Source of the DNA: an uncultured Colwellia sp.
GTDB lineage: Bacteria > Pseudomonadota > Gammaproteobacteria > Enterobacterales > Alteromonadaceae
DNA: 64,000 nt
NCBI GenBank assembly: GCA_913058145.1
Contig: CAJXQM010000007.1
Location: forward strand, 48,841 to 112,840
Reading direction: 5' to 3'
Part shown: positions 56,358-64,000 of the stretch, piece by piece
How positions within the stretch are numbered: the first letter of the stretch is position 1
Layout of the letters: each line of letters starts with the position of its first letter
Program-made: the position numbers and the translations under genes
Notes under the pieces: model-generated
The model's input: the letters and a program-made list of their open reading frames with translations, nothing else
What the model was told of the DNA's origin: nothing
Databases searched by the model: none

Positions 56358-57635
56358 CTATACTTGACTAGCCGCAAGTGCTTGGATAAGATCGGCTAAG
56401 ATGTCGTCAATATGTTCAATACCGATAGATAATCGTACCATTTCTTTACTCACACCCGCTTTTGCTAATTCTTGCTCATCAAGTTGTCTATGAGTTGTTG
56501 AAGCAGGATGACAAGCTAATGACTTAGCGTCACCAATATTAACCAAACGTACCACAAGATTAAGCGCATCAATAAATTTTGCACCGGCTTTTTCGCCACC
56601 TTTAATGCCAAAACTTAAAATACCACTACTACCGTCAGGTAAATATTTTTTCGCTAATTGATGATCACTGGATGTTTCTAAACCTGAATAATTAACCCAA
56701 GAGATATTCTCATGCGTCGTTAAATACTCAGCAACTTTTTGAGTGTTAGAACAATGACGTTCCATGCGAAGTGGTAATGTTTCTAAACCTTGTAAAATCA
56801 AAAACACATTCATTGGAGAGATTGCAGCGCCCATATTTCGAAGCGGTACAACGCGTGCTCTAGCAATAAATGCTGCTGCGCCAAATGTTTCGGTATAACT
56901 TACGCCATGATAAGAAGGATCAGGGTTATTTAGCTGGGCAAAACGCTCTTTATGTTCGCTCCAAGGGAATTTACCCGAATCCACAATAATGCCGCCAACA
57001 GAAGTACCGTGACCACCAATATACTTAGTTAACGAATGAACAACAATATCTGCACCGTGTTCAAATGGACGACAAAGTGCTGGACTTGCCACGGTATTAT
57101 CAACCACTAATGGCACACCATTTTTATGGGCTATTTCAGCCATTTTAGCGATATCAGCAATATTACCCGATGGATTACCGATAGTTTCACAAAACACTGC
57201 TTTGGTATTTTCATCAATCAAGTTTTCTAACGCTTCAAAGTCATCATGGGCAGCAAATCTAACTTCAATGCCTTGTTGCGGTAATGTATGAGCAAATAGA
57301 TTATACGTGCCACCGTATAATTTATTGATACTAACAATATTATCACCTACTTTAGCGATAGTTTGAATCGTTGCGGTAATTGCTGCCATACCTGATGCTA
57401 GTGCTAAACCAGCAATACCTCCTTCAAGTGCCGCCACTCGCTGCTCTAATACCGCTTGAGTTGGGTTACCTATACGCGTATATATATTACCTTCTACTTT
57501 AAGATCAAATAAATCAGCGCCATGCTGAGTATCGTCAAAAGCATAGCTTGTGGTTTGATAAATAGGAACAGCAACAGCTTTAGTCGTTTGCTCCGGGCTA
57601 TAGCCAGCATGAATGGCTGCGGTTTCTCTACGCAT
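56358..57635 (-). CDS. metY: O-acetylhomoserine sulfhydrylase (aminocarboxypropyltransferase)
   Basis: PLP enzyme making homocysteine from O-acetylhomoserine and sulfide. 425 residues, the typical length; TAAIHAGYSPEQTT near the start, YTRIGNPTQAVLEQRVAALEGG, SGMAAI, LYGGTYNLF, ETIGNPSGNIADI, and the PLP lysine in SLTKYIGGHG (Lys204). With metC elsewhere in the window, the cell may have both direct sulfhydrylation and transsulfuration. Related O-acetylserine activity cannot be excluded. Transcribed alone; a repeat/palindrome array lies 105-147 nt upstream. Confidence 0.93.
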   Translation of the reverse strand: MRRETAAIHAGYSPEQTTKAVAVPIYQTTSYAFDDTQHGADLFDLKVEGNIYTRIGNPTQAVLEQRVAALEGGIAGLALASGMAAITATIQTIAKVGDNIVSINKLYGGTYNLFAHTLPQQGIEVRFAAHDDFEALENLIDENTKAVFCETIGNPSGNIADIAKMAEIAHKNGVPLVVDNTVASPALCRPFEHGADIVVHSLTKYIGGHGTSVGGIIVDSGKFPWSEHKERFAQLNNPDPSYHGVSYTETFGAAAFIARARVVPLRNMGAAISPMNVFLILQGLETLPLRMERHCSNTQKVAEYLTTHENISWVNYSGLETSSDHQLAKKYLPDGSSGILSFGIKGGEKAGAKFIDALNLVVRLVNIGDAKSLACHPASTTHRQLDEQELAKAGVSKEMVRLSIGIEHIDDILADLIQALAASQV

Positions 57636-58070
57636 AAAGTTCTCCAGTTAAATTGTCATAGTATAAAAGAATAAAAATTTACCCATACTAACCAATAATT
57701 AAGCAATTCAACAAGATAATATAGTGCCTATGGTAAATTATTTAGATATAAGTAATAAACCATTTAGATATTTTATCTAAATACTCATTACGGTTTACAT
57801 TAAAGCTATGGTGAATTTGTTGGTTTTCGCTATACATCGATGGGGAAGCACTACAATTAATGAAAGATGCTAATATTGAGTGTCATTATAGAAACAAGTC
57901 TAAAATATTTTAGCAATATATGCTTTTATTTAAAGATTACACTTATCAGCGTTAACCTTTTTAAATGTAAAAAATAAAACACTCCAAACCCCACTATTAG
58001 ACTCTTCTTGTTTAAACTCTATGGTATAATAATAGATAATTACATTTTAAAAAATTAGAGACTCGACGGC
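57636..58070. other. Divergent intergenic region between metY and ygiQ
   Basis: 435 bases with no gene. It holds a likely operator array near metY (57740-57782) and must contain the ygiQ promoter; GGTATAATAAT at about 58022-58032 is a plausible -10 element for ygiQ. No RNA gene or riboswitch recognised. Confidence 0.5.
57740..57782. promoter_or_regulatory. Candidate operator array upstream of metY
   Basis: ATTTAGATAT occurs twice in direct orientation (57740-57749 and 57762-57771), 22 bases apart or two helical turns. The second copy is also the left arm of a perfect palindrome, ATTTAGATA-TTT-TATCTAAAT (57762-57782). Located 105-147 nt before the metY ATG. The regulator is unknown; it does not match the MetJ box well. 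Confidence 0.4.
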
Positions 58071-60344
58071 TTGATATCCTTAACCAATACCACAGAACGT
58101 AACTTATTTTCATACCCTAAATACTGGGCAGAATCTTATGGTACTTCTCCTTTTTTACCTATGTCACGTAAAGAAATGGATCAACTTGGCTGGGATAGCT
58201 GCGACATTATATTAGTCACGGGTGATGCATATGTTGATCACCCTAGTTTTGGTATGGCCGTTATTGGCCGTATGCTCGAAGCACAAGGTTTTCGCGTTGG
58301 AATTATTGCCCAGCCTGATTGGCATTCAAAAGATGCTTTTATGGAATTAGGTAAGCCAAATTTATACTTTGGTGTAACGGCTGGTAATATGGACTCAATG
58401 ATTAATCGTTATACCGCAGAGCGTCGCATGCGCCATGATGATGCTTATACTCCAAACGATGAAGGTGGCAAACGACCAGATCGAGCGGTAACCGCTTATA
58501 CCCAACGCTGTAAAGAAGCCTTTAAAGGTGTGCCTGTTATTATTGGTGGTATTGAAGCAAGCTTAAGACGTATTGCCCATTATGATTATTGGTCAGATAA
58601 AGTACGCCGCTCGGTGCTATTTGATGCCAAAGCTGATCTATTAATTTATGGTAATGCTGAACGTCCGTTAATTGAAATATCACATCGTATCGCCCGTGGT
58701 GATGATATAAAAACTATTACCGATGTACGTGGAAGTGCCTTTTTAGCAAAGCATGCGCTTCCCGGTTGGAAAGGTATAGATTCTCGTAATATTGATAAGC
58801 CCGGTAAAATAGATCCGATCCCAAGTCCTTATCAAGACATGACTGAAAAGTGTGATAGCGCATCTGATGATAAAAAAACTGACGCCGATACCGATGTGAC
58901 CAAAACACCTCAAGTGATTGAGATGTTAACGTATGAAAGTAAAGCCAAAGCGAATCAAAATAAAAGCTGGAAAGATAAACTAAAGCCTTGGGAAACCACC
59001 TATATTAATTTACCGACGTATGAACAAGTAAGAGATAACAAAGTGTTATATGCTCATGCCTCTCGTATTTTTCATCAAGAAGTAAACCCAACATCAGCGA
59101 TGCCCTTAATGCAAAAACATGGTGACCGTGTTATTTGGTTAAACCCACCCGCTAAGCCGTTAGCTGAAGATGAAATGGATGGTGTTTTCGGATTACCTTA
59201 TGCTCGAGTTCCACATCCAAGTTATGGTAAAGCTAAAATACCCGCTTATGACATGATAAAAACATCGATCAATATAATGAGGGGATGCTTTGGCGGTTGT
59301 ACATTTTGTAGTATAACGGAACACGAGGGCAGAATAATACAAAGCCGTTCACAGCAATCTATACTTGATGAAATTGAAGACATCAAAGCAAAAGTTCCTG
59401 GTTTTACTGGTGTTATTTCAGATCTTGGTGGCCCTACTGCCAACATGTACAAATTACGCTGTAAAAGCGAAAAAGCTGAAGCAACGTGTCGTAAACCTTC
59501 CTGTGTATGGCCAACCATTTGTGGTCACTTAGATACGGACCATACACCCACGATTGAGCTGTACCGAGCTGCACGTAATGTAAAGGGTATCAAAAAAGTA
59601 TTGATTGCCTCTGGTGTTCGATATGACTTAGCCATAGAACATCCTGAGTACGTTAAAGAATTAGCCACACATCATGTAGGTGGCTATTTAAAAATCGCTC
59701 CTGAGCATACTGAAGAAGGCCCATTGAATAAAATGATGAAGCCAGGTATGGGCAGCTATAACAAATTTAAAGAACTCTTTGAGCATTATTCGAAGTTAGC
59801 AGGAAAGAAACAGTATTTAATTCCGTACTTTATTTCTGCTCACCCGGGCACAACCGATATGGATATGGTCAACCTAGCGCTTTGGTTAAAAGAAAATGAT
59901 TTTAAGCTAGATCAAGTACAAAACTTTTATCCATCACCATTAGCCAATGCTACTACTTTGTACCATACCGAAATAGACTCGCTGCGTAATGTAAATAAAA
60001 ACAGTGAGACCGTTTCCGTTCCTAAAGGTACCATTCAGCGTCGTTTACACAAAGCCATTTTGCGCTATCATGATCCAGCTAACTGGCCGATTATACGGGA
60101 AGCTTTGATAAAAATGGGTCTAGCAAAAAAACTTATCGGTAATAAAGCGGGTTGTTTAGTGCCAGAAGAAACCCGTGGTGAAACGGAAAAACGTCATTAT
60201 AAAAACAACGGTAAAGGTAAAAACAACTCTGGTGGCAACAAGACATCACCAGGCCAAGAAAGAGCTCAATTAGGCTACGGGAAAAAACCGACTAAAGGTA
60301 AACAAGGTTTAACCCGCTTTAGTAAGGATCAATTTACAAAGTAA
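58071..60344 (+). CDS. ygiQ: YgiQ-family radical SAM protein
   Basis: 757 residues, very similar to E. coli Ygi[79 protein letters not shown], and the radical SAM cluster motif [11 protein letters not shown] Lys/Gly/Asn-rich basic tail (about 700-757) follows the core. The enzyme binds [4Fe-4S] and S-adenosylmethionine, but no reaction is established for the family. The start codon is TTG at 58071, supported by alignment with the E. coli N-terminus; the ribosome site is weak. Followed by a strong terminator. Confidence 0.94.
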   Translation: MISLTNTTERNLFSYPKYWAESYGTSPFLPMSRKEMDQLGWDSCDIILVTGDAYVDHPSFGMAVIGRMLEAQGFRVGIIAQPDWHSKDAFMELGKPNLYFGVTAGNMDSMINRYTAERRMRHDDAYTPNDEGGKRPDRAVTAYTQRCKEAFKGVPVIIGGIEASLRRIAHYDYWSDKVRRSVLFDAKADLLIYGNAERPLIEISHRIARGDDIKTITDVRGSAFLAKHALPGWKGIDSRNIDKPGKIDPIPSPYQDMTEKCDSASDDKKTDADTDVTKTPQVIEMLTYESKAKANQNKSWKDKLKPWETTYINLPTYEQVRDNKVLYAHASRIFHQEVNPTSAMPLMQKHGDRVIWLNPPAKPLAEDEMDGVFGLPYARVPHPSYGKAKIPAYDMIKTSINIMRGCFGGCTFCSITEHEGRIIQSRSQQSILDEIEDIKAKVPGFTGVISDLGGPTANMYKLRCKSEKAEATCRKPSCVWPTICGHLDTDHTPTIELYRAARNVKGIKKVLIASGVRYDLAIEHPEYVKELATHHVGGYLKIAPEHTEEGPLNKMMKPGMGSYNKFKELFEHYSKLAGKKQYLIPYFISAHPGTTDMDMVNLALWLKENDFKLDQVQNFYPSPLANATTLYHTEIDSLRNVNKNSETVSVPKGTIQRRLHKAILRYHDPANWPIIREALIKMGLAKKLIGNKAGCLVPEETRGETEKRHYKNNGKGKNNSGGNKTSPGQERAQLGYGKKPTKGKQGLTRFSKDQFTK

Positions 60345-60384
60345 TCTAAGTAATAATTACCCTAAGTACCTTAGATAAAACAAC

Positions 60385-60416
60385 AAAAAAAGGTTGCCAT
60401 ATGGCAACCTTTTTTA
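60385..60416. terminator. Strong bidirectional terminator between ygiQ and the PQQ dehydrogenase
   Basis: A perfect palindrome AGGTTGCCAT-ATGGCAACCT (60391-60410), preceded by six further A (60385-60390) and followed by five further T (60411-60415). It can end both the ygiQ transcript and the converging dehydrogenase transcript. Confidence 0.9.
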
Positions 60417-60444
60417 TAGCTATTTTAACTACACTAAATAATGT

Positions 60445-62208
60445 CTATTTAGGTAATTTAAACGTCCAAATACTACCACCTTGGTTGAAGTTTTTAACAC
60501 GTTTAGCTACATCACCACCCCATAAAGGAACAGCGCCACCCCAGCCAGATAATACTGAAATATATTGTTCACCATCCATTTCCCATGTAATTGGAGAGCC
60601 AACGATACCTGAACCAGTATTGAATTTATATTCAACATCGCCTGATTTAGCATTCAAACCTAATAAGTAGCCTTCAGGGTTACCTATAAATACTAAATTA
60701 CCAGCAGTCGCTAACACACCACTCCATAACGGTGCATAGTTGTTATAACGCCAAACTTCTTCACCCGTTTTAGGATCCATCGCTCTTAACACACCGATGA
60801 AATCGTCATTGTTAGCTTTGATAGTAAAACCAGCACCTAAATAAGCTGAGCCTTTTTTATATGCCGTCGGTTCATTCCAAATATCCATTGACCATTCATT
60901 TGATGGTACATAGAATAATTCAGTGTCTTGACTGTAAGCCATTGGCATCCAGTTTTTACCACCTAAGAACGATGGTGTTGCTTTAACTTGGCTACCTTTT
61001 TTACCATCTTTAGAATCAGCAGGGTTACCTGGTCTGTTACTATCAATGTAAATAGGACGACCATTCTTATCTAGACCTGAAGCCCAAGAAATTTTATCTA
61101 CAAATGGGAAACCTCGAATGAAATCACCATTTTCACGGTTAAGTACATAGAAGAAACCATTACGGTCAGCAGTAGCTGCTGCTTTTACCGTTTTTCCATT
61201 TTGCTTATAGTCAAAAGAAATTAATTCGTTTACACCATCGTAATCCCAACCATCATGTGGTGTGGTTTGGAAATGCCAAGCAATTTTACCTGTATCAGGG
61301 TCAATCGCTAAACGAGATGATGAGAAAAAGTTATCACCTGGGCGTAAATGTGAGTTCCAAGGTGCAGGGTTACCCGTACCAAAAAACAATAAATCTGTAT
61401 CAGCATCATAAGTACCACCATTCCATGGAGCAGCACCACCTGACTTCCATAAGTCACCAGGCCAGGTTTGTCCGGCTTTACCGCCAGAGATACCGTTGTC
61501 CATTTTCTTACCGTTTTTCCATATATAGCCCATATGGCCTTCAACAGTAGGACGTTCCCATGCTATTTTACCATTTTTAGCATCATAAGCTCTTACTTTA
61601 CCAACAATACCAAACTCACCACCCGCAACACCCGTGATAACTTTTCCTTTAACGATAATTGGTGCAGCTGTAATTGAATAACCGGCTTTGTAATCTTCTA
61701 CTGTTTGTTTCCAAACAACTTTACCGGTATCTTTATTAAGTGCCACTAGCTTCGCATCTAAGGTACCAAAAATAACTAAATCACCGTATAAAGCAACACC
61801 ACGGTTGACCACATCACAACACGGCATTATACCATCAGGTAAGCGTGCATCGTACTGCCAAAGTTCATCACCCGTTCTTGCATCAACAGCAAAAACACGC
61901 GAATAAGAGCCAGAAATGTACATAACTCCATCTTTAATCATGGGTTGTGATTCTTGACCACGTTGTTTTTCACCACCGAGTGAAAAAGACCAAACAGGTC
62001 GCATTTCTGTAACTGTATCTGTATTGATTTTTTCTAAAGGACTGTAACGTTGTCCTTTAAGGCCAAGGCCGTAAGAAACAACATCACCTGTTGTCATTTG
62101 GTCATTCGCAATGTCTTTGTTGGTTACATTAGCATTTGCCATGCCTGTTAGCGCTAATGAGACCATCATCGATAATGACAATACTTTGGTTTTTTTCGTT
62201 TTAATCAT
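60445..62208 (-). CDS. PQQ-dependent alcohol dehydrogenase of the lanthanide type
   Basis: Periplasmic quinoprotein oxidising alcohols. 587 residues: a signal peptide ending about ANA (25-27), then an eight-bladed propeller with repeated W motifs. The PQQ-shielding adjacent cysteines are Cys130-Cys131 (IMPCCDVV). Metal-site residues line up as Glu198 (GGEFG), Asn280 (FGTGNPAP), the catalytic Asp322 and Asp324 in WDYDGVNE. The Asp two residues after the catalytic one marks rare-earth-dependent enzymes (XoxF, PedH/ExaF); calcium enzymes of the MxaF type have a small residue there. There is no C-terminal heme domain. The next gene upstream encodes a periplasmic binding protein, then a cytochrome c. 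PedH/ExaF-like or XoxF-like cannot be decided by eye. Confidence 0.92.
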   Translation of the reverse strand: MIKTKKTKVLSLSMMVSLALTGMANANVTNKDIANDQMTTGDVVSYGLGLKGQRYSPLEKINTDTVTEMRPVWSFSLGGEKQRGQESQPMIKDGVMYISGSYSRVFAVDARTGDELWQYDARLPDGIMPCCDVVNRGVALYGDLVIFGTLDAKLVALNKDTGKVVWKQTVEDYKAGYSITAAPIIVKGKVITGVAGGEFGIVGKVRAYDAKNGKIAWERPTVEGHMGYIWKNGKKMDNGISGGKAGQTWPGDLWKSGGAAPWNGGTYDADTDLLFFGTGNPAPWNSHLRPGDNFFSSSRLAIDPDTGKIAWHFQTTPHDGWDYDGVNELISFDYKQNGKTVKAAATADRNGFFYVLNRENGDFIRGFPFVDKISWASGLDKNGRPIYIDSNRPGNPADSKDGKKGSQVKATPSFLGGKNWMPMAYSQDTELFYVPSNEWSMDIWNEPTAYKKGSAYLGAGFTIKANNDDFIGVLRAMDPKTGEEVWRYNNYAPLWSGVLATAGNLVFIGNPEGYLLGLNAKSGDVEYKFNTGSGIVGSPITWEMDGEQYISVLSGWGGAVPLWGGDVAKRVKNFNQGGSIWTFKLPK

Positions 62209-62386
62209 TGTTTTTCCCTCATGTAATTAAATCTACAATATTTGGTTTTGATGTTATTATTTTTTACACTTATGATAGCCTGCTAAATATAGTTTGATCT
62301 TACAGGTTGAATTAATAATAAAATGTTGCCCTACCATTAACTACTGAACAGCAGTATGAATTTGACTCATCATTTAGGATGAATAC

Positions 62387-63277
62387 TTATTCAGAGGTTT
62401 TATATAAATCAGGTATTTTATAGATAACATTATACTTAGCGAAAACAGCCGCCATTTCGCCTGTCTTTATCATGTTTTCAACGATATCAGCTACCGCATA
62501 TCCTAACTGTCGATAATCAATTTTTATGGCCATACCGATGTCCCACTGTTGCTGTCCCATCATAGGGAAAGCATTTTTAGCTAGAGGGAAGTTTATTTTA
62601 GAAAGTTCACCTTGATAATGACTAATTTGACTGGTAAGTCCCATTACTGCATCCACCTCACTTTCGGTCATTGCGTTAATGGCTTCGCTAATTGATGGAT
62701 ATTGTTTAGCGTGATCTCTCATGTTACCCCGAAAAGCAGAAGTGAGATAAAATTGAGGAATAGAATCGACTTCAACACCAATATCATGATATTGAAAAAC
62801 AGCAATAGTTTCTACTGAGTCAATTTTTTTACTATTAAAGATAACCTTCCAGGACTCAGTATGAAAAGGCGCAAACATGTGAACATGTTGATGGACTAAC
62901 TCGCCTATGTCATCTCGTAATAAAGAATAATCTCTATCGTATGGGACTCTTAACATCAAATCCGCAACTGTTCTATTCAGAAAGTGTCCTTTCCAGATAT
63001 GGTTGCGCAGATCATCATCAGAATTCTCATCGGCAGTCATCCAACGTAAACGAAGTTTAACACCCAGTTTTTTTGCGATGGCATGTGCTAAATCAACATC
63101 TACCCCTTTCTCTTCACCATTATCAACATATGAAAACGGTTTAAAGTCGCTATAGACAGCAATAACAATTTCATTATTTTCTATAATGTCATCATAAGAT
63201 CGCGAAAAAGCTGTTGTACAAAGAAACCAGCAACAGCTTAAAGCAAGAAAAAGTAAACGGGAATTATTTTTCATCAA
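62387..63277 (-). CDS. Periplasmic substrate-binding protein associated with quinoprotein dehydrogenase
   Basis: 296 residues. A signal peptide (LLFLALSCCWFLCTTAFS, about 8-25) is followed by a family-3 solute-binding fold: IVIAVYSDFKPFSYVDNGEEKGVDVDLAHAIAKKLGVKL is the standard start (split here). Such orphan binding proteins without an ABC transporter accompany PQQ alcohol dehydrogenases (XoxJ/MxaJ type) and may help load or activate the enzyme. It overlaps the cytochrome gene by 14 nt and precedes the dehydrogenase by 178 nt, which may hold a second promoter. The function is inferred from context. Confidence 0.82.
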   Translation of the reverse strand: MMKNNSRLLFLALSCCWFLCTTAFSRSYDDIIENNEIVIAVYSDFKPFSYVDNGEEKGVDVDLAHAIAKKLGVKLRLRWMTADENSDDDLRNHIWKGHFLNRTVADLMLRVPYDRDYSLLRDDIGELVHQHVHMFAPFHTESWKVIFNSKKIDSVETIAVFQYHDIGVEVDSIPQFYLTSAFRGNMRDHAKQYPSISEAINAMTESEVDAVMGLTSQISHYQGELSKINFPLAKNAFPMMGQQQWDIGMAIKIDYRQLGYAVADIVENMIKTGEMAAVFAKYNVIYKIPDLYKTSE

Positions 63278-63707
63278 TACTAACAGATTCTAACCAAGTT
63301 TTAACCGCCCAAAGTGCCTCTGGAGTCAAATGTTCGATCATTTTTGGCATATACACCGCGCCATTACGTACCGCGCCATTTACTACGCGATAACCATACC
63401 ACTCATCACCATCATAATCAGTTGCTAGCATACGTAGATCAGGTGCTATGCCACCAGAAATACCACTTAGGCCATGACAACGAGCACAATTTTGGTTATA
63501 GGCTGACGCACCAACACTAAGTATGGCCTTACGAACATCACCGGTTTCTTCACGATAAGGATTTCTTTCAAGCCATTCTTCCCCTAATTGAGGTAATTGA
63601 GATGTATCTATTGATTGTGGCGTTACCGATCCATGACCTGATACCCCATATGAAGTGATAGATATGCAGGCTATAAAGCATTTATGCTTAAAACTTAACT
63701 TAGTCAT
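63264..63707 (-). CDS. Cytochrome c-550 (PedF-like), electron acceptor for the PQQ dehydrogenase
   Basis: 147 residues with a short signal peptide and one class I heme site, NCARCH (Cys74, Cys77, His78). The axial Met is probably in AVYMPKMIEHLTPE. Features such as GGIAPDLRML, WYGYRVVNGAVRNG and LWAVKTWLESV match cytochrome c-550 PedF of the pseudomonad alcohol-oxidation cluster. It should carry electrons from PQQH2 toward a terminal oxidase. First gene of the three-gene - strand group. Confidence 0.88.
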   Translation of the reverse strand: MTKLSFKHKCFIACISITSYGVSGHGSVTPQSIDTSQLPQLGEEWLERNPYREETGDVRKAILSVGASAYNQNCARCHGLSGISGGIAPDLRMLATDYDGDEWYGYRVVNGAVRNGAVYMPKMIEHLTPEALWAVKTWLESVSIDEK

Positions 63708-63952
63708 TTTTAAAATCTCTTGGTTCTTGCTTCTACTTTTAAATTTTAGGAAAACTAGTCTAACGAATAGTTTGTTGTTTCCGAATTATACTTTAGATAT
63801 GTTAGCCTCATCCTTTAGTATGATTTTAATCAGCCTTCCTCATAAAAAATCAAGACAAATACTTAAAAAACAATCAGTTAACAATAAAAACATAATTAAC
63901 ACACTACCTATAATTCAGTTGATGACTACTATATCATGATAAATAATAAGAC
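63708..63952. other. Region upstream of the cytochrome gene up to the adapter
   Basis: 245 A/T-rich bases. A 94-codon open + frame (63655-63939) shares no recognisable pattern and overlaps the cytochrome start; I do not consider it a gene. The region should contain the promoter of the alcohol-dehydrogenase group. Confidence 0.4.
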
Positions 63953-64000
63953 CTGTCTCTTATACACATCTCCGAGCCCACGAGACTAAGGCGAATCTCG
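63953..64000 (+). other. Illumina Nextera adapter and i7 index (sequencing artefact)
   Basis: CTGTCTCTTATACACATCT (63953-63971) is the Nextera transposase mosaic end, followed by CCGAGCCCACGAGAC, the 8-base index TAAGGCGA (63987-63994, the read form of N701) and ATCTCG, the start of the P7 adapter. These bases are not part of the genome. Confidence 0.98.

Noticed and set aside
63655..63939. 94-codon + strand frame near the contig end
   Set aside because: It overlaps the start of the cytochrome gene antisense and has no recognisable motif or ribosome site.
1..64000. CRISPR arrays, prophage genes, tRNA or rRNA genes
   Set aside because: None could be recognised on reading the sequence; the gene content is almost wholly ordinary chromosomal functions.

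Overview
The window is an AT-rich gammaproteobacterial chromosome segment. It most resembles a marine Alteromonadales genome such as Colwellia: FadI/FadJ, SelO, Syd, QueF, YgiQ, DgkA and a trpEGD(CF)BA operon flanked by rnm-yciO-rluB are all of gammaproteobacterial type. No rRNA, tRNA, CRISPR array, prophage or intact insertion sequence was seen. The last 48 bases (63953-64000) are Illumina Nextera adapter plus i7 index, so the right edge is a contig end with untrimmed sequencing adapter, not biology.

Layout. 1-8.6 kb: a secreted alkaline phosphatase, metC, and two facing groups of small genes (DUF3081-like, HAD phosphatase, CIA30, TIGR02450; then flavin reductase, DUF3429, DCC/DUF393, SDR) that recall photolyase-associated clusters, although no photolyase is present. 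8.9-12.4 kb: fadIJ beta-oxidation operon with a FadR-type operator and a terminator. 12.7-21.5 kb: an eight-gene operon, MoxR AAA+ ATPase, DUF58, DUF4381, two von Willebrand A proteins (BatA; BatB-BatC fusion), BatD, then an ECF-like sigma factor and a DUF3379 membrane protein. 21.5-24.7 kb: selO and putP. 25-32 kb: sulfate activation (cysD, cysN, SLC13 permease, cysC), a DHH phosphoesterase and galE; then a ComEA-like protein. 32.8-36.4 kb: mfd. 36.8-41 kb: dgkA, an LtaS-like phosphotransferase and eptA, which together form a plausible envelope-modification and diacylglycerol-recycling operon with a PmrA/BasR-like box. 41.2-41.5 kb: an IS630-type transposase remnant and an interspersed repeat. 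41.6-45.5 kb: rnm, yciO, rluB, rnd. 45.6-53.0 kb: the complete trp operon, preceded by two separate short leader peptides rich in Trp codons and by an attenuator hairpin. 53.3-57.6 kb: small membrane, STAS and DUF3192 proteins, syd, queF and metY. 58-60.3 kb: ygiQ. 60.4-63.7 kb: a PQQ alcohol dehydrogenase with the extra aspartate typical of lanthanide-dependent enzymes, a periplasmic binding protein and a PedF-like cytochrome c.

The most unusual points are the tandem Trp leader peptides, the second lying 35 nt before trpE with no terminator between; the lanthanide-type PQQ dehydrogenase cluster; the dgkA/LtaS-like/eptA grouping; and a family of degenerate intergenic repeats at three places. 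All calls rest on reading the sequence and remembered family motifs; no database search was run.
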